Positions 24,643 through 34,116 of a DNA stretch of 50,657 bases are shown here, piece by piece. The stretch comes from Planctomycetota bacterium. GTDB lineage: Bacteria > Planctomycetota > Uabimicrobiia > Uabimicrobiales > JABWCH01. Position 1 is the first letter of the stretch. Each line of letters starts with the position of its first letter. The DNA lies in assembly GCA_017993505.1 (NCBI GenBank), contig JAGOMP010000017.1, forward strand, positions 1-50,657, read 5' to 3'. The notes beneath the pieces were generated by a model. That model was not told the origin of the DNA. It did no database searches and worked only from the letters and a program-made list of their open reading frames with translations. Both the position numbers and the translations under genes were made by a program.

Positions 24643-25347
24643 ATGAAAAAAATAACACAAGGGCTTTTTATTTTTTTTGCCATTGCTTTCTGTCTTGTAT
24701 TGTACAATTATACAGAACTTGCTAAAGTGCAAATTCTATCAAATCGTACAAAATATGAATCCACATATTCTATTGAGGCTGCACACCTTCGCATTCGATG
24801 CCACAATATTGCAGCCAAAATTATTGCTTTGTTAAAAGAAAAAGGTTGGATTTTAGCATGTTCAGAAAGCGTTACTGGTGGAAATCTTAGTGCTTCCTTA
24901 TCCTTAGCACCTGGAGCTAGTGCTGTTTTTGCAGGTTCTGGTGTATGTTATAAAATAGAGGCAAAAAAACAACTTTTACAAGTTCCAGATGAAAAAGAAG
25001 AAGACTTATACGACCTACAAACAGCCCAAGATATGGCCAAAGGAACTCAAAAATTATATACTATCCAACCACAATACAAAGTACAATCTAATGAAACGTA
25101 CTTTGAAAAACCTATGTTTACTATTGCAACAACAGGAAGAGCAGTTACTTGGCAAGACCATTGGGAAGGTGGCGTGTACGTTGCTCTAACCTTTCCTGAT
25201 GGAACTACACATTCACAATATTTCAAACATATATTTTTCGATAAACAAGGCAGACAACTCGAAGCACAGACAAAAGAAGAAGGCATGATTGTTGCCACAT
25301 TTCATGCTTTACAATATGCATATAATGCATTAAGGCAACCAAAATAA
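24643..25347 (+). CDS. Membrane-anchored CinA C-terminal (PncC-like) domain protein
   Basis: 234 aa. An N-terminal hydrophobic helix (residues 4-24) looks like a signal anchor. Residues ~55-234 form a CinA-C / PncC-type domain: IAAKIIALLKEKGWILACSE then SVTGGNLSASLS, SGVCYKIEAKKQLLQVP, and IATTGRAV...GGVYVALTF. The E-S-x-T-G-G motif is kept, but the usual GPGGG-type loop after TTG is replaced by RAVTWQDHWE. A nicotinamide-nucleotide amidohydrolase role is known for the family; activity here is doubtful until tested. A longer frame (from 24604) starts inside the terminator and is rejected; AGGAG is 5 nt before the ATG at 24643. It lies 48 bp upstream of full-length cinA. Confidence 0.8.
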   Translation: MKKITQGLFIFFAIAFCLVLYNYTELAKVQILSNRTKYESTYSIEAAHLRIRCHNIAAKIIALLKEKGWILACSESVTGGNLSASLSLAPGASAVFAGSGVCYKIEAKKQLLQVPDEKEEDLYDLQTAQDMAKGTQKLYTIQPQYKVQSNETYFEKPMFTIATTGRAVTWQDHWEGGVYVALTFPDGTTHSQYFKHIFFDKQGRQLEAQTKEEGMIVATFHALQYAYNALRQPK

Positions 25348-25395
25348 AATGATGTTTCTATTTACGTGATAGAAAATATTATAGAAGAGAAAATA

Positions 25396-26625
25396 ATGAA
25401 AATTGAAATACTTACAACAGGAAATGAATTATTAACAGGCAAGATCATTGATACAAATACAGCGTATTTATCCCAAGAATTAACTAAACAAGGTTATTCG
25501 ATTTTTCATCATACAACTGTTGCTGATACTTTAGAAGATATTACAAAAGCATTGCAAGATGCATGGAAACGAGTAGATATTATTTTAATTACAGGTGGGC
25601 TTGGCCCAACTTTAGATGATGTAACTAGTGAAGGAGTTTGTCAATATTTTCAATGCAAAGCAAAATTTGATGAACCATCTTTTGAATCTATGAAACAACG
25701 ATATTTAAAGAGATTTACTAGTTTGCCTGAATGCAATAAAAGAGAAGCCATGATCCCTGAAATTTCAAAGGCAATTCCTAATTTTCAAGGAACAGCTCCA
25801 GGGTTTCATATTGAAAAAGATAATCATCATCTATTTGCTATGCCAGGAGTGCCTCATGAAATGAAGGCTATGTTTCAAAGTTATGTTTTGCCTTTTTTAC
25901 AACAACATTATGCATTGCAACAACCTATTCATAAAATATTTCGTACTACTGGTATTTCAGAATCCTCTTTATCCGAAACATTGGATCATTTATCTTGGTT
26001 ACCTTCAGAAGTTGCATTTTCTTTTTTACCAGAATATTATGGCGTTGACCTTCATGTAACATATTTGCCTACTTTTGATTGTCAAGACATTATACAACAA
26101 ATTTATGAAAAAATTAAACCATTTTGCTATGCACAAAACATGCAATCTATTGAAGAAGTAGTGGCACAATGTTTGATTCAACAAAAAAAGACGATTGCTT
26201 GTGCTGAATCTTGTAGTGGTGGTCTTCTTGTAAATCGTTTTACAAATATTCCTGGGTGTTCTGCATTTTTAAAAGAATCTGTTGTAACGTATAGCAATGA
26301 ATCTAAAATAAACACATTGGGAGTGACTACAGATACTATCCAGAAATATGGTGCAGTAAGTAAACAAACAGCACAAGAAATGGCACGTGGAATTCGGATT
26401 AAAACAAATTCAGATATTGGAATTGCTATTACAGGAATTGCAGGGCCTACAGGAGATACATTTAAAAAGCCGATTGGGTTAGTATATATTGCATACAATG
26501 ATAAAGAGAATAGCATTGTAGAAAAACATATTTTTACTGACAACAGAGAGCGACATAAACTGCGATCTACACAAGCAGCATTATATTTAATCTATCGCTA
26601 TGTGTGTGAATGTTCAGAAAAATAA
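25396..26625 (+). CDS. cinA: CinA family nicotinamide-nucleotide amidohydrolase / competence-damage protein
   Basis: 409 aa, full-length CinA. The N-terminal MoaB/MogA-like (COG1058, ADP-ribose pyrophosphatase-type) domain shows TTGNELLTGKIIDTNTAYLS and ITGGLGPTLDDVTSEG, then a middle segment with AMPGVPHEMKAMF. The C-terminal PncC domain shows CAESCSGGLLVNRFTNIPG, TYSNESKINTLGV and AITGIAGPTGDT. It recycles NMN to NaMN in the pyridine nucleotide cycle. An upstream GTG at 25366 is possible, but the ATG at 25396 matches the family N-terminus. It probably shares a transcript with the CinA-C paralogue before it. Confidence 0.95.
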   Translation: MKIEILTTGNELLTGKIIDTNTAYLSQELTKQGYSIFHHTTVADTLEDITKALQDAWKRVDIILITGGLGPTLDDVTSEGVCQYFQCKAKFDEPSFESMKQRYLKRFTSLPECNKREAMIPEISKAIPNFQGTAPGFHIEKDNHHLFAMPGVPHEMKAMFQSYVLPFLQQHYALQQPIHKIFRTTGISESSLSETLDHLSWLPSEVAFSFLPEYYGVDLHVTYLPTFDCQDIIQQIYEKIKPFCYAQNMQSIEEVVAQCLIQQKKTIACAESCSGGLLVNRFTNIPGCSAFLKESVVTYSNESKINTLGVTTDTIQKYGAVSKQTAQEMARGIRIKTNSDIGIAITGIAGPTGDTFKKPIGLVYIAYNDKENSIVEKHIFTDNRERHKLRSTQAALYLIYRYVCECSEK

Positions 26626-26658
26626 AAATTAAAGTATTAAATTTTTCATCAATGTATA

Positions 26659-26696
26659 AAAGAAGCCGAGTCCTATGCATAGGACTCGGCTTCTTT
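26659..26696. terminator. 38-nt perfect palindromic terminator between cinA and the DUF4340 gene
   Basis: AAAGAAGCCGAGTCCTATG is followed directly by its exact reverse complement. GC-rich arms with A/T ends make it a bidirectional terminator for the two convergent genes. Confidence 0.92.
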
Positions 26697-26729
26697 GTAT
26701 AACATTGGCTTTGTTTTTAGAAATTGTTC

Positions 26730-28376
26730 TTATTTGTTTTCCTCATCAGGTTCTGTGTCATTGTCTATCATAGATTCTTCTATATCATTGTCTATCATAG
26801 GTTCTTCCATGTTATTGTCTATCATAGGTTCGTCGTCTGCATTGTCTATCATAGATTCTTCTATGTCATTGTCTATCATAGGTTCGTCGTCTGCATTGTT
26901 TTCTTTTTCTTCTACGCTTTCTATAATGAACATTTTGTCTATTATTGGGAAGAGTTTTTCAAAATCTGTTTTAGATAATGTTACGATAGGACGTTCTTCA
27001 TCAAATAAAGTGTAGTATTTTCCATTTTGTTTTGTGACTTTGATAACATGTTGACTGTTGTCTTTTAAGTGGATAGTTAGGCTGTATTGAGGAGTGTCAA
27101 GACCGAGTTTCCCTAAATCTACTTCATCTGTATAGTCATCTGCTTTGAGTACGGAAAGTCGCCCAACTACTGCATTGAGTGTGTCAGCTTGTGTGGCGTA
27201 TTTATTTTCTGGTTCCGCAAGAATCCATGTAATTTTTTCATCTTTTTCTTTTCCAAATACAAATCGATTGATGGAAAATGTGCCTTGTGGTATGTGATAT
27301 GTTATATTTTGGATTTGTGTTCTATCAATAGTTAAAGAAGGCAATACAAAGTATTTACTACCTGATTTAAAAATTCTGTTTGAAAATGTCCAATTATCTA
27401 ACTTATAGATGAGGTTTGGATTTGTTTCTAAATAGCAATATCCATCTTGTTCACCGCCTGTAAACGCACCATGTAAGACATATTTTTTGTCGTTAGCTAG
27501 TGTGATTTCTAGTTTGTAGTTTGGTTTGTCGATGTTGATTTCTTCTTTTTTGTTAGGATCTGCTACATCTTGTGCTTCAATATTTGTGATGGAATCAATG
27601 AAACTATCTAGTTCACTTTGATTAAAAGATCCTTCAATGGGTTTGAGTTTCCATTCTTCTTCAATTTTTGGGGCTGGTTTTTCTTTTGTTTCTGGGTCTT
27701 CTGGTTGTTCGATGGTCTTAGTTTCTTTTACAAAGTGTATTTTTTTGTCTGGATATGTGATAGCAATTTCTTTTACATCGTCTTTATTTAGTGTAAGAAC
27801 ATTTTTATCTAGCCAATGAGTATGTTCTGGTGCTTTGTCTTTTTCGTTACTAAAAATTCCAATTTCTTGACGTAAGTTTCTCCCAACTCGAAAGATAGTA
27901 TCGTTATTATATAGTCTTACAAAACAGGCATTTTCACCATCTGTTTTTCCTAAAAGAATATGAGAAAGAATGGTTGATTTATCAACAGTCCTAGTAAGTA
28001 CAATGTGAACAGCTTCTTCATTTTGGAGTTGAAAATCACTGAAAAATTCTTTAGGTGCGTTTCGTACTTCTCCGAGCATATTCTTTAATGTGTATAACAA
28101 TTTGTCAATGTTATTTTTACGAGCTGGAGCTTGATAAGCTGTTGTGATGAACCATTGTTCATTTTCTTTTTTAAGAGTGACTTTTGAGTCTATTTTTGTT
28201 CCAAGGTATAATTCTATTTGGTCAACTTCTGAGCCAAGAAATTTATCGTCTAATATGTTTTGTGCACCTAGTTCTTGGATTAAATCAAATTGTTCTTTGG
28301 TGCTTTGTTTTTTTATAATAGTGGCTACTGTTAGTATAAGTACAATGATTAACAGTGGTATGAGTTTTTTGAACAT
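26730..28376 (-). CDS. DUF4340-domain membrane-anchored protein with MIDN repeats
   Basis: 548 aa. One N-terminal helix (residues 5-20) anchors it. The periplasmic part carries a tandem DUF4340-like beta-rich fold (IELYLGTKIDSKVTLKKE..., and again DTPQYSLTIHLKDNSQHVIKV). The last ~55 residues are five 9-residue acidic MIDN-containing repeats (27-bp units, DNA 26755-26900), a feature I have not seen in this family. DUF4340 proteins are regularly encoded after Gld-type ABC genes, as here, and are taken to be accessory to that transporter. AGGAG is 6 nt before the ATG. A hairpin (28397-28425) separates it from the permease gene. Confidence 0.85.
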   Translation of the reverse strand: MFKKLIPLLIIVLILTVATIIKKQSTKEQFDLIQELGAQNILDDKFLGSEVDQIELYLGTKIDSKVTLKKENEQWFITTAYQAPARKNNIDKLLYTLKNMLGEVRNAPKEFFSDFQLQNEEAVHIVLTRTVDKSTILSHILLGKTDGENACFVRLYNNDTIFRVGRNLRQEIGIFSNEKDKAPEHTHWLDKNVLTLNKDDVKEIAITYPDKKIHFVKETKTIEQPEDPETKEKPAPKIEEEWKLKPIEGSFNQSELDSFIDSITNIEAQDVADPNKKEEINIDKPNYKLEITLANDKKYVLHGAFTGGEQDGYCYLETNPNLIYKLDNWTFSNRIFKSGSKYFVLPSLTIDRTQIQNITYHIPQGTFSINRFVFGKEKDEKITWILAEPENKYATQADTLNAVVGRLSVLKADDYTDEVDLGKLGLDTPQYSLTIHLKDNSQHVIKVTKQNGKYYTLFDEERPIVTLSKTDFEKLFPIIDKMFIIESVEEKENNADDEPMIDNDIEESMIDNADDEPMIDNNMEEPMIDNDIEESMIDNDTEPDEENK

Positions 28377-28396
28377 GTTTTGCTCCTGAAGATAAT

Positions 28397-28425
28397 TTCC
28401 AACGCTAAAATTTTTAGCGTTGGAA
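28397..28425 (-). other. Stem-loop between the permease and DUF4340 genes
   Basis: TTCCAACGCTAAAA (28397-28410) pairs with TTTTAGCGTTGGAA (28412-28425). There is no U tract on the minus strand, so it looks like an intra-operon RNA processing or stabilising hairpin rather than a terminator. Confidence 0.75.
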
Positions 28426-28429
28426 TTGT

Positions 28430-30919
28430 TTACTTCATTAAAGAAGATACTCTTGATTTTTTACGGAATATTCCGTATCCAATACCAAATATGGCGATTA
28501 GAAATGGCATTAATCCATAGTTCAGTGCTTTCCATAATCCTGTATTCTCTGGTAAAGAGAAACTGCGGTTGATCATTTTATGGCTACGAACTTTGCTTAA
28601 ATCTTCGTCTAATGCCATGTATTCAATACAGTTTAAGAGTAGGTTGACGCTGTTTTGAATCAGTTCGCTGCGGAAGATTCGTGAGCAACCGATCAATAAG
28701 AGTGTACCTTCTTGTGGTGTGACTTCTTTTGCTGGTGGCTCTGGAGTGTTACTGTCTTCTTCAGGTCGTTCAAATGGACTTTTAGGAGATTGTTTAGGCC
28801 ATGCAGGGCGTTCTTTGTTAGCGTATACATTGGGGAATTGCCCTTCGATTTTTGCCATTAAGGGGAATTGATTACAAATAGATAGGTTTCTCATGAAAAT
28901 GTCGTCTTCTGTTAAGGTATGGTCTTTGGGAAGTTTCCATGCATCACGACTTGTTTTCAATAGAATAGTATGTTGGAGTTTATTTTCAGTTAATGTATCG
29001 TTATCAACATGAAGTGCTGTCCCCCATAAATAAGGCAATTGTGGTAAATTGGAACTAATTGTTTCTTCTTGGTTCATGCTATCTGTGTTGATAAGAATAT
29101 GAGTAGGAACTTTGATTTGGTGTCCTCCCCCGAGTAACGAAGCTAGTGTGTTGCTAGAATCTTGGATCGTAAGGGTAATATGGTTTTTATCCATTAATAT
29201 TTCTGGTTCTACTGTGATTCCATAATGACTGAGTAAATCGTTGACATTGGGATTGTCTTCTTGTTTTTGTAAATTCAAGTAACCGCGTTTCACTTCGTAA
29301 TTAAACCAATATTCTTGGACTGCTAAGAAGACTTTTTTCCCTGCATGCAATGCTTGTGCTACTTCCCATTTTTGGCGTTCGTTAAAGTTCATGGGATTGA
29401 ATATCAAAAGTGCATCGTATTCTTCAGGAAGGGGACTTTGTTTGTTAAAGTTGATGCGTTTTACATCATAGCCTTCTTGAATTAAGAATTTCTCAATAGG
29501 CTGGTAAGGGTCGCGAGATTGTGGAACTGGACGACCAAGTTGCATGTACATTTGCACCATGTAATCAGGGATTTCGTCTTTAGGGGCTACCATAGCAATA
29601 ATAGGTTGTTTAGGACGTGCAAGTCGATCTACTGTTTTTATCAAGAGGCTTTCTAATTGAAAGAGTGTTTGTCCTGTTACTGGTGGTAAGATTTCTTCTT
29701 TGTCACGGTAGGCAATGCCTATACTAGAATAAATAAGTTGTGTGCTTTGTTGATCGCCTTTTAAGATGCGAATAGAATAAGGTTCTACTCCTTTATCTAA
29801 TAATGTTTCTTCTAGACTTTTTTTCTTGTCTTTATTTTCATCTTGTATGTGTGCAAATCTCTCTTGTTGTACTAAGTTTTTGACTTCTAAGTGCACAACT
29901 TTATAATGCATCTTCCCTTGGCTAGAGAGGGACATTTCTTTCAATGTGTCTACAATATCTTGTTCTAATGTTTTGAGTTCTGTAGGCATTTGTGATTGTG
30001 GTGTGATATATACACTCACTGTGACAGGTGCTTTTAATTTATTGAGAATTCGAATACTTGCATCAGAAACTGTATAAATTTTCCCTTCAGTAAAGTCAAA
30101 TCTTCCAAGTCCAGCGTCAAATACTAAGTAATTGAATAGAAGTCCAATGGCTAAACAAATTGTAATGGCACTGGCAAATATAGAATTGAATTTTGGTCTA
30201 TATCTACCCTCTAGGAAAAAACCAGTTAAGAATAGGAATATACAAATCCAAGTTAAGAAATAGACAATATCTACTACAGAAACGATTCCACGAATAAAGG
30301 ATTCATAGTGTGGCATTATTCCTAATAGAACTTTAACAGTGCTACCCAAACCTTCGAAAAAAGAATCAAGATAGGCTGCAATAAAATCAAGACCTAAAAG
30401 ATATAATCCAAAGCAACCAGCTAAAGATAAAACAGCTGCAATGATTTGGTCTCGAACTAGCACGGAAAAAAAACTACCTAGTGCTAAAAATAATGCACCG
30501 AGCAGAAATGCACCTAAGTAAGAACTAAAAATGACTCCTGTGTCTGGATTTCCTAGACAATATAGCATCAACGGAATAGTCCAAGTGGTAGCCAATACAA
30601 ATGCATAGAATAATAAACTTGCTAAATATTTTCCAAGAACGAGTTGAGTAGACGTCATTGGAAAAGTAAGAAGCATTTCAATGGTGTTTTCTTTACGATC
30701 TTCTGCCCAAAGTCGCATGGAAATCAAAGGGATAAGCACACAACATAAAAATGGTAAAAAGTTGAACATCCCACGCATATCAGCTTGTAGATTTAAGAAA
30801 AATGGAGGGATGTACAGCCAAGAATTGATGAGCAAGAAGACAATTAAATAAATATATCCAATTGGTGAATGAAAATACGCAGTGATTTCTCTGCGTAAAA
30901 TAGTCAAAATGTTTTTCAT
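28430..30919 (-). CDS. Fused ABC-2 permease and GldG-like auxiliary protein
   Basis: 829 aa. Residues 1-240 are a GldF/ABC-2-type permease with about six helices (start KNILTILRREITAYFHSPIGYI; MRLWAEDRKENTIEMLLTFP). After a seventh helix near 255-272 comes a GldG-like periplasmic domain (FDFTEGKIYTVSDASIRILN; VTVSVYITPQSQMP) through about residue 760. A Pro/Glu/Ser-rich insertion at ~690-720 precedes one C-terminal helix (LMPFLIAIFGIGYGIF). In Bacteroidota, GldF and GldG are separate gliding/secretion proteins; here they are one chain. It is translated 10 bp after the ATPase and followed by DUF4340. No gliding genes are present, so a general envelope export or remodelling role is more likely. 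Confidence 0.88.
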   Translation of the reverse strand: MKNILTILRREITAYFHSPIGYIYLIVFLLINSWLYIPPFFLNLQADMRGMFNFLPFLCCVLIPLISMRLWAEDRKENTIEMLLTFPMTSTQLVLGKYLASLLFYAFVLATTWTIPLMLYCLGNPDTGVIFSSYLGAFLLGALFLALGSFFSVLVRDQIIAAVLSLAGCFGLYLLGLDFIAAYLDSFFEGLGSTVKVLLGIMPHYESFIRGIVSVVDIVYFLTWICIFLFLTGFFLEGRYRPKFNSIFASAITICLAIGLLFNYLVFDAGLGRFDFTEGKIYTVSDASIRILNKLKAPVTVSVYITPQSQMPTELKTLEQDIVDTLKEMSLSSQGKMHYKVVHLEVKNLVQQERFAHIQDENKDKKKSLEETLLDKGVEPYSIRILKGDQQSTQLIYSSIGIAYRDKEEILPPVTGQTLFQLESLLIKTVDRLARPKQPIIAMVAPKDEIPDYMVQMYMQLGRPVPQSRDPYQPIEKFLIQEGYDVKRINFNKQSPLPEEYDALLIFNPMNFNERQKWEVAQALHAGKKVFLAVQEYWFNYEVKRGYLNLQKQEDNPNVNDLLSHYGITVEPEILMDKNHITLTIQDSSNTLASLLGGGHQIKVPTHILINTDSMNQEETISSNLPQLPYLWGTALHVDNDTLTENKLQHTILLKTSRDAWKLPKDHTLTEDDIFMRNLSICNQFPLMAKIEGQFPNVYANKERPAWPKQSPKSPFERPEEDSNTPEPPAKEVTPQEGTLLLIGCSRIFRSELIQNSVNLLLNCIEYMALDEDLSKVRSHKMINRSFSLPENTGLWKALNYGLMPFLIAIFGIGYGIFRKKSRVSSLMK

Positions 30920-30929
30920 ACGTATCCCT

Positions 30930-31871
30930 TTATATTTTTTCTGGTTCTGTCAATTTAAGGAAAATTTCTTCCAAACTGTACGGTTTTGTTTTCAATTCGA
31001 GGAACTTCCATTGATTGGCTTGTAAAAGTTCAACTACAAAAGGTCGTATATCGTGTTTTGAATCGCTTTGTATAAAACAAACTGTTTCTTTGTCTGTTTT
31101 GTTGCTGACATTAGCTTGGTGGATAGATTTATTTTCTTTGATTTTTGCTAAAACTGCATTTTCATCAGTATTCGTAGGCAAAATTAATTGATATTGCTTT
31201 GTGTCAAATTTATTTTCTAAGTCTTGTGTAGTTCCATCTGCTACGATTTGACCACGATTAATAATGAGTACTCTATTTGTAACAGCTTGCACTTCTTGTA
31301 ATATGTGTGTGGAAAATATTACTGTTTTACAATCTGCTAATTCTTTAATTAATTTACGAATTTCTATAATTTGATGTGGATCTAATCCACTCGTAGGTTC
31401 ATCTAAAATAACAATTTCTGGATCGTGGATCAATGCTTGAGCTAAGGCTGTTCTTTGTCTATAACCTTTTGATAACTCTCTGTTTAATTTTCGATATACA
31501 GTTTGTAATCCACATTTTTCTTGCACCCATTCTAGACGTTCTTTTAATTGGGTACCATGAATACCTCGAGCTTTGCCAACAAAACGTAAGTATTCTACAA
31601 CTTCCATGTCCATATATAGTGGTAATTGTTCTGGAAGATATCCGATTTTTTTTCGTATTTCAATCGGGTTTTCACGTACGTTTAAATTTTCAATGAATAC
31701 ATTTCCTTCTGTAGGATATGTATAAGTAGTGATGATCTTTAATGTAGTGGATTTTCCAGCACCATTCGGGCCAAGAAGACCAACAATTTCGCCCTTTTTG
31801 ACTTCAAAGTTTACATCTCGAAGAGCTGGCACAGCACCATAATACATGGACAGGTTTTGAGCTCGGATCAT
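30930..31871 (-). CDS. ABC transporter ATP-binding protein (GldA/NosF-like)
   Basis: 313 aa. Walker A GPNGAGKST, Q-loop region YLPEQLPLYMDMEV, signature LSKGYRQR (the GldA-type variant of LSGGQ), Walker B VILDEPTSGLD, and the switch His in STHILQEVQ are all present. The C-terminal ~90 residues form the extra domain of DRA-type ATPases. It powers the fused permease encoded 10 bp downstream. A TTG at 31889 would add six residues but consists of the Shine-Dalgarno itself (GGAAAGGGAA); the ATG at 31871 is preferred. Confidence 0.93.
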   Translation of the reverse strand: MIRAQNLSMYYGAVPALRDVNFEVKKGEIVGLLGPNGAGKSTTLKIITTYTYPTEGNVFIENLNVRENPIEIRKKIGYLPEQLPLYMDMEVVEYLRFVGKARGIHGTQLKERLEWVQEKCGLQTVYRKLNRELSKGYRQRTALAQALIHDPEIVILDEPTSGLDPHQIIEIRKLIKELADCKTVIFSTHILQEVQAVTNRVLIINRGQIVADGTTQDLENKFDTKQYQLILPTNTDENAVLAKIKENKSIHQANVSNKTDKETVCFIQSDSKHDIRPFVVELLQANQWKFLELKTKPYSLEEIFLKLTEPEKI

Positions 31872-32358
31872 CCGCTTTTCCCTTTCCAAATAAACTATAA
31901 AATAAAAATATAACGATAATGTATGTATTTTATACTAAACATACAATCATGTAGTTTCTTAATGATATATAATTTTTATTATTATATATAATTTTTATTA
32001 TTATAAAAAAAATTATTTATGAGTCATAAAAATATAATAATAATATTGTATGTATTTTATCTAACATACAATATCATGTAGTTTCTCAATAATATATATA
32101 ACACACTATCATTATAATATGTGAATCATATATTGTAAATGATTTTATTTCAAAATAAATTGTCTTATTCGTATATTTTGTAATAATAAGAGGTATAAAT
32201 TCGTTCTAAAATGTATTTGATTTTAGAACATGAAAAAATTTTGTTTATTCGCATGTAAAAAGAAATTTTACTAGAATTTGAAATTATATAATGTACAATA
32301 TATTGCAAAATATATTGAATACATAAGAATAATTATAATATTTTTGAGGTTTTACAAT
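31872..32358. other. Intergenic region with 127-bp-spaced duplication
   Basis: The ~44-bp block GTATGTATTTTATxCTAA plus xCATACAAT and CATGTAGTTTCT occurs at 31921-31962 and 32048-32092. In both copies GTATGT can pair with ACATAC. TATATAATTTTTATTATTA is also doubled at about 31966-32004. These lie in the divergent region between the ABC cassette and aroH, so they could hold promoters for both. No gene is visible. Confidence 0.8.
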
Positions 32359-32733
32359 ATGGCTGTCATGGCAGTGCGAGGAGCTACTTCTATTGAACAA
32401 GATAATGTAGAACATGTATCAGAAAGAGTAATAGAGTTGTTTGAAAAGGTTAGAAATGGAAATCATATAGAACGTATGATTGCTGTATTTTTTTCTGTAA
32501 CTCCTGATATTTGTTCGATAAATCCAGCATCTGTAGTGCGAAAAAAGTTTAAGTTGCTATCTGATGTTTCGTTGATGTGTTTTCAAGAAGCTATGTTTTC
32601 TGATTCCATGCCTAAAATTATTCGTATAGTTGTTTTTTTTGAAGGCAATGGAAAAAATTTTATTTATTTACATAAAGCTATGGAATTACGGTCTGATTTG
32701 AATCTTAGTTCTTTGGAATTTGATTGGACATAG
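32359..32733 (+). CDS. aroH: Chorismate mutase, AroH class
   Basis: 124 aa, a monofunctional AroH-type (Bacillus-like trimeric) chorismate mutase that makes prephenate for Phe/Tyr. N-terminal VRGATSIEQDN, FSVTPDICSINPASVVRK, and LMCFQEAM...IIRIVVFF match the fold. Expected active-site residues are in register: Arg7, Arg61, Glu77, Arg89 and Tyr103. The reading frame begins at 32278 but the ATG at 32359 starts the domain and follows GAGG. Only 30 bp precede accC, so the two are probably co-transcribed, an unusual pairing. Confidence 0.93.
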   Translation: MAVMAVRGATSIEQDNVEHVSERVIELFEKVRNGNHIERMIAVFFSVTPDICSINPASVVRKKFKLLSDVSLMCFQEAMFSDSMPKIIRIVVFFEGNGKNFIYLHKAMELRSDLNLSSLEFDWT

Positions 32734-32763
32734 TTCTTTTGTTTTGTCTTTTAGGGTATTTGA

Positions 32764-34116
32764 ATGTTTAAACGAATTTTAGTTGCTAATCGTGGCGAAG
32801 TTGCTCAACGCATTATTCAAGCTGCACAAAAGATGAATATTGAAACTGTTGCTGTTTATTCTCAAGCAGATGAGAATGCTCCTTATTTAAAAATGGCAAC
32901 AAAGTCTGTTTGTATTGGAGCCTCTCCAAGTTCTCAAAGTTATTTGAATATGGAAGCTTTATTGCAAGTGGCTTTACAAAATGAATGTAAAGCAATCCAT
33001 CCAGGGTATGGTTTTCTAGCTGAGAATGCTATGTTTGCGACTTTATGTGAACAATATAAAATTTCTTTTATAGGCCCTTCTCCACATTCTATTCATGTTA
33101 TGGGTGACAAAGCTTTGGCTAGAAAAACAATGAAAGAGGCAGGTTTAGATGTAATTCCTGGATCAGATGGTATTTTATCCAATGTAGATGAAGCCATTTC
33201 TTTGGCAAATGAAATTGGTTTTCCCGTGCTTTTAAAAGCAACTGCTGGGGGCGGTGGAAAAGGAATGAGAATTTGTCAAAATGAAGAACAATTGCGTTCT
33301 GCTTTTGTAGAAGCTTCGATAGAAGCTGAAAAAGCTTTTGGAAATGCTGCTTTGTACATGGAAAAATATATTGTGAATGGCAAGCACATTGAATTCCAAG
33401 TTTTAGGTGATGATTTTGGAAAAGTAATTCATTTAGGAGAACGTGAATGTTCTATCCAAAAGAAACACCAAAAATTAATGGAAGAATCACCTTCACCTGC
33501 AATTTCTTTGGAAATGAAACAAGCTTGGGGCAAACGTATTTGTGAAGCTGTATCTAAGATTGGTTATAAAAATGCAGGAACGATTGAACTTTTTTTAGAT
33601 GGTGATAAATTATATTTCATGGAAATGAACACTCGTCTTCAAGTAGAACATCCTGTTACCGAAATGGTTACTGGCGTAGATATTGTCCAACAACAACTTC
33701 TTCTTGCTGCTGGTCATGCTTTGAAATTAAACCAATCAGAAATTACTTGGAATGGTCATGCAATAGAATGTCGCATCAATGCAGAAGATGCCAATGATAA
33801 TTTTAAACCAAGTCCTGGCACTTTGACAAAGTTTCAACATCCTGATTTTACAGAAGATGCTGATATTCGTTTAGATACATATGTACAAGAAGGTTATAAA
33901 ATACCTCCTTTTTATGATTCTATGATTGCCAAGTTGATTGTTCGTGGCAATACTCGTCAAGAAGCCATTGCAAAGTCCATTGAAATATTAAGAAATTTTA
34001 ATATTGAAGGCGTTCCTACTACTATTCCTATTTTGTTGGAAGTTTTACAATATCCTCAGTTTCAAGACGGTACTTACCATACTGGTACATTGAATGAAAT
34101 TTTATCAAAAAAATAG
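32764..34116 (+). CDS. accC: Acetyl-CoA carboxylase, biotin carboxylase subunit
   Basis: 450 aa, normal length. Carboxylates biotin on AccB using ATP and bicarbonate, the first step of fatty-acid synthesis. The N-terminal ANRGEVAQRII, ATP-grasp glycine loop KATAGGGGKGMRI, HIEFQVLGDDFG, and EMNTRLQVEHPVTEMVTG are intact. accB, usually just upstream, is missing; aroH takes its place. AccC-like folds also serve pyruvate or propionyl-CoA carboxylases, but the short single-domain length favours AccC. Confidence 0.95.
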   Translation: MFKRILVANRGEVAQRIIQAAQKMNIETVAVYSQADENAPYLKMATKSVCIGASPSSQSYLNMEALLQVALQNECKAIHPGYGFLAENAMFATLCEQYKISFIGPSPHSIHVMGDKALARKTMKEAGLDVIPGSDGILSNVDEAISLANEIGFPVLLKATAGGGGKGMRICQNEEQLRSAFVEASIEAEKAFGNAALYMEKYIVNGKHIEFQVLGDDFGKVIHLGERECSIQKKHQKLMEESPSPAISLEMKQAWGKRICEAVSKIGYKNAGTIELFLDGDKLYFMEMNTRLQVEHPVTEMVTGVDIVQQQLLLAAGHALKLNQSEITWNGHAIECRINAEDANDNFKPSPGTLTKFQHPDFTEDADIRLDTYVQEGYKIPPFYDSMIAKLIVRGNTRQEAIAKSIEILRNFNIEGVPTTIPILLEVLQYPQFQDGTYHTGTLNEILSKK

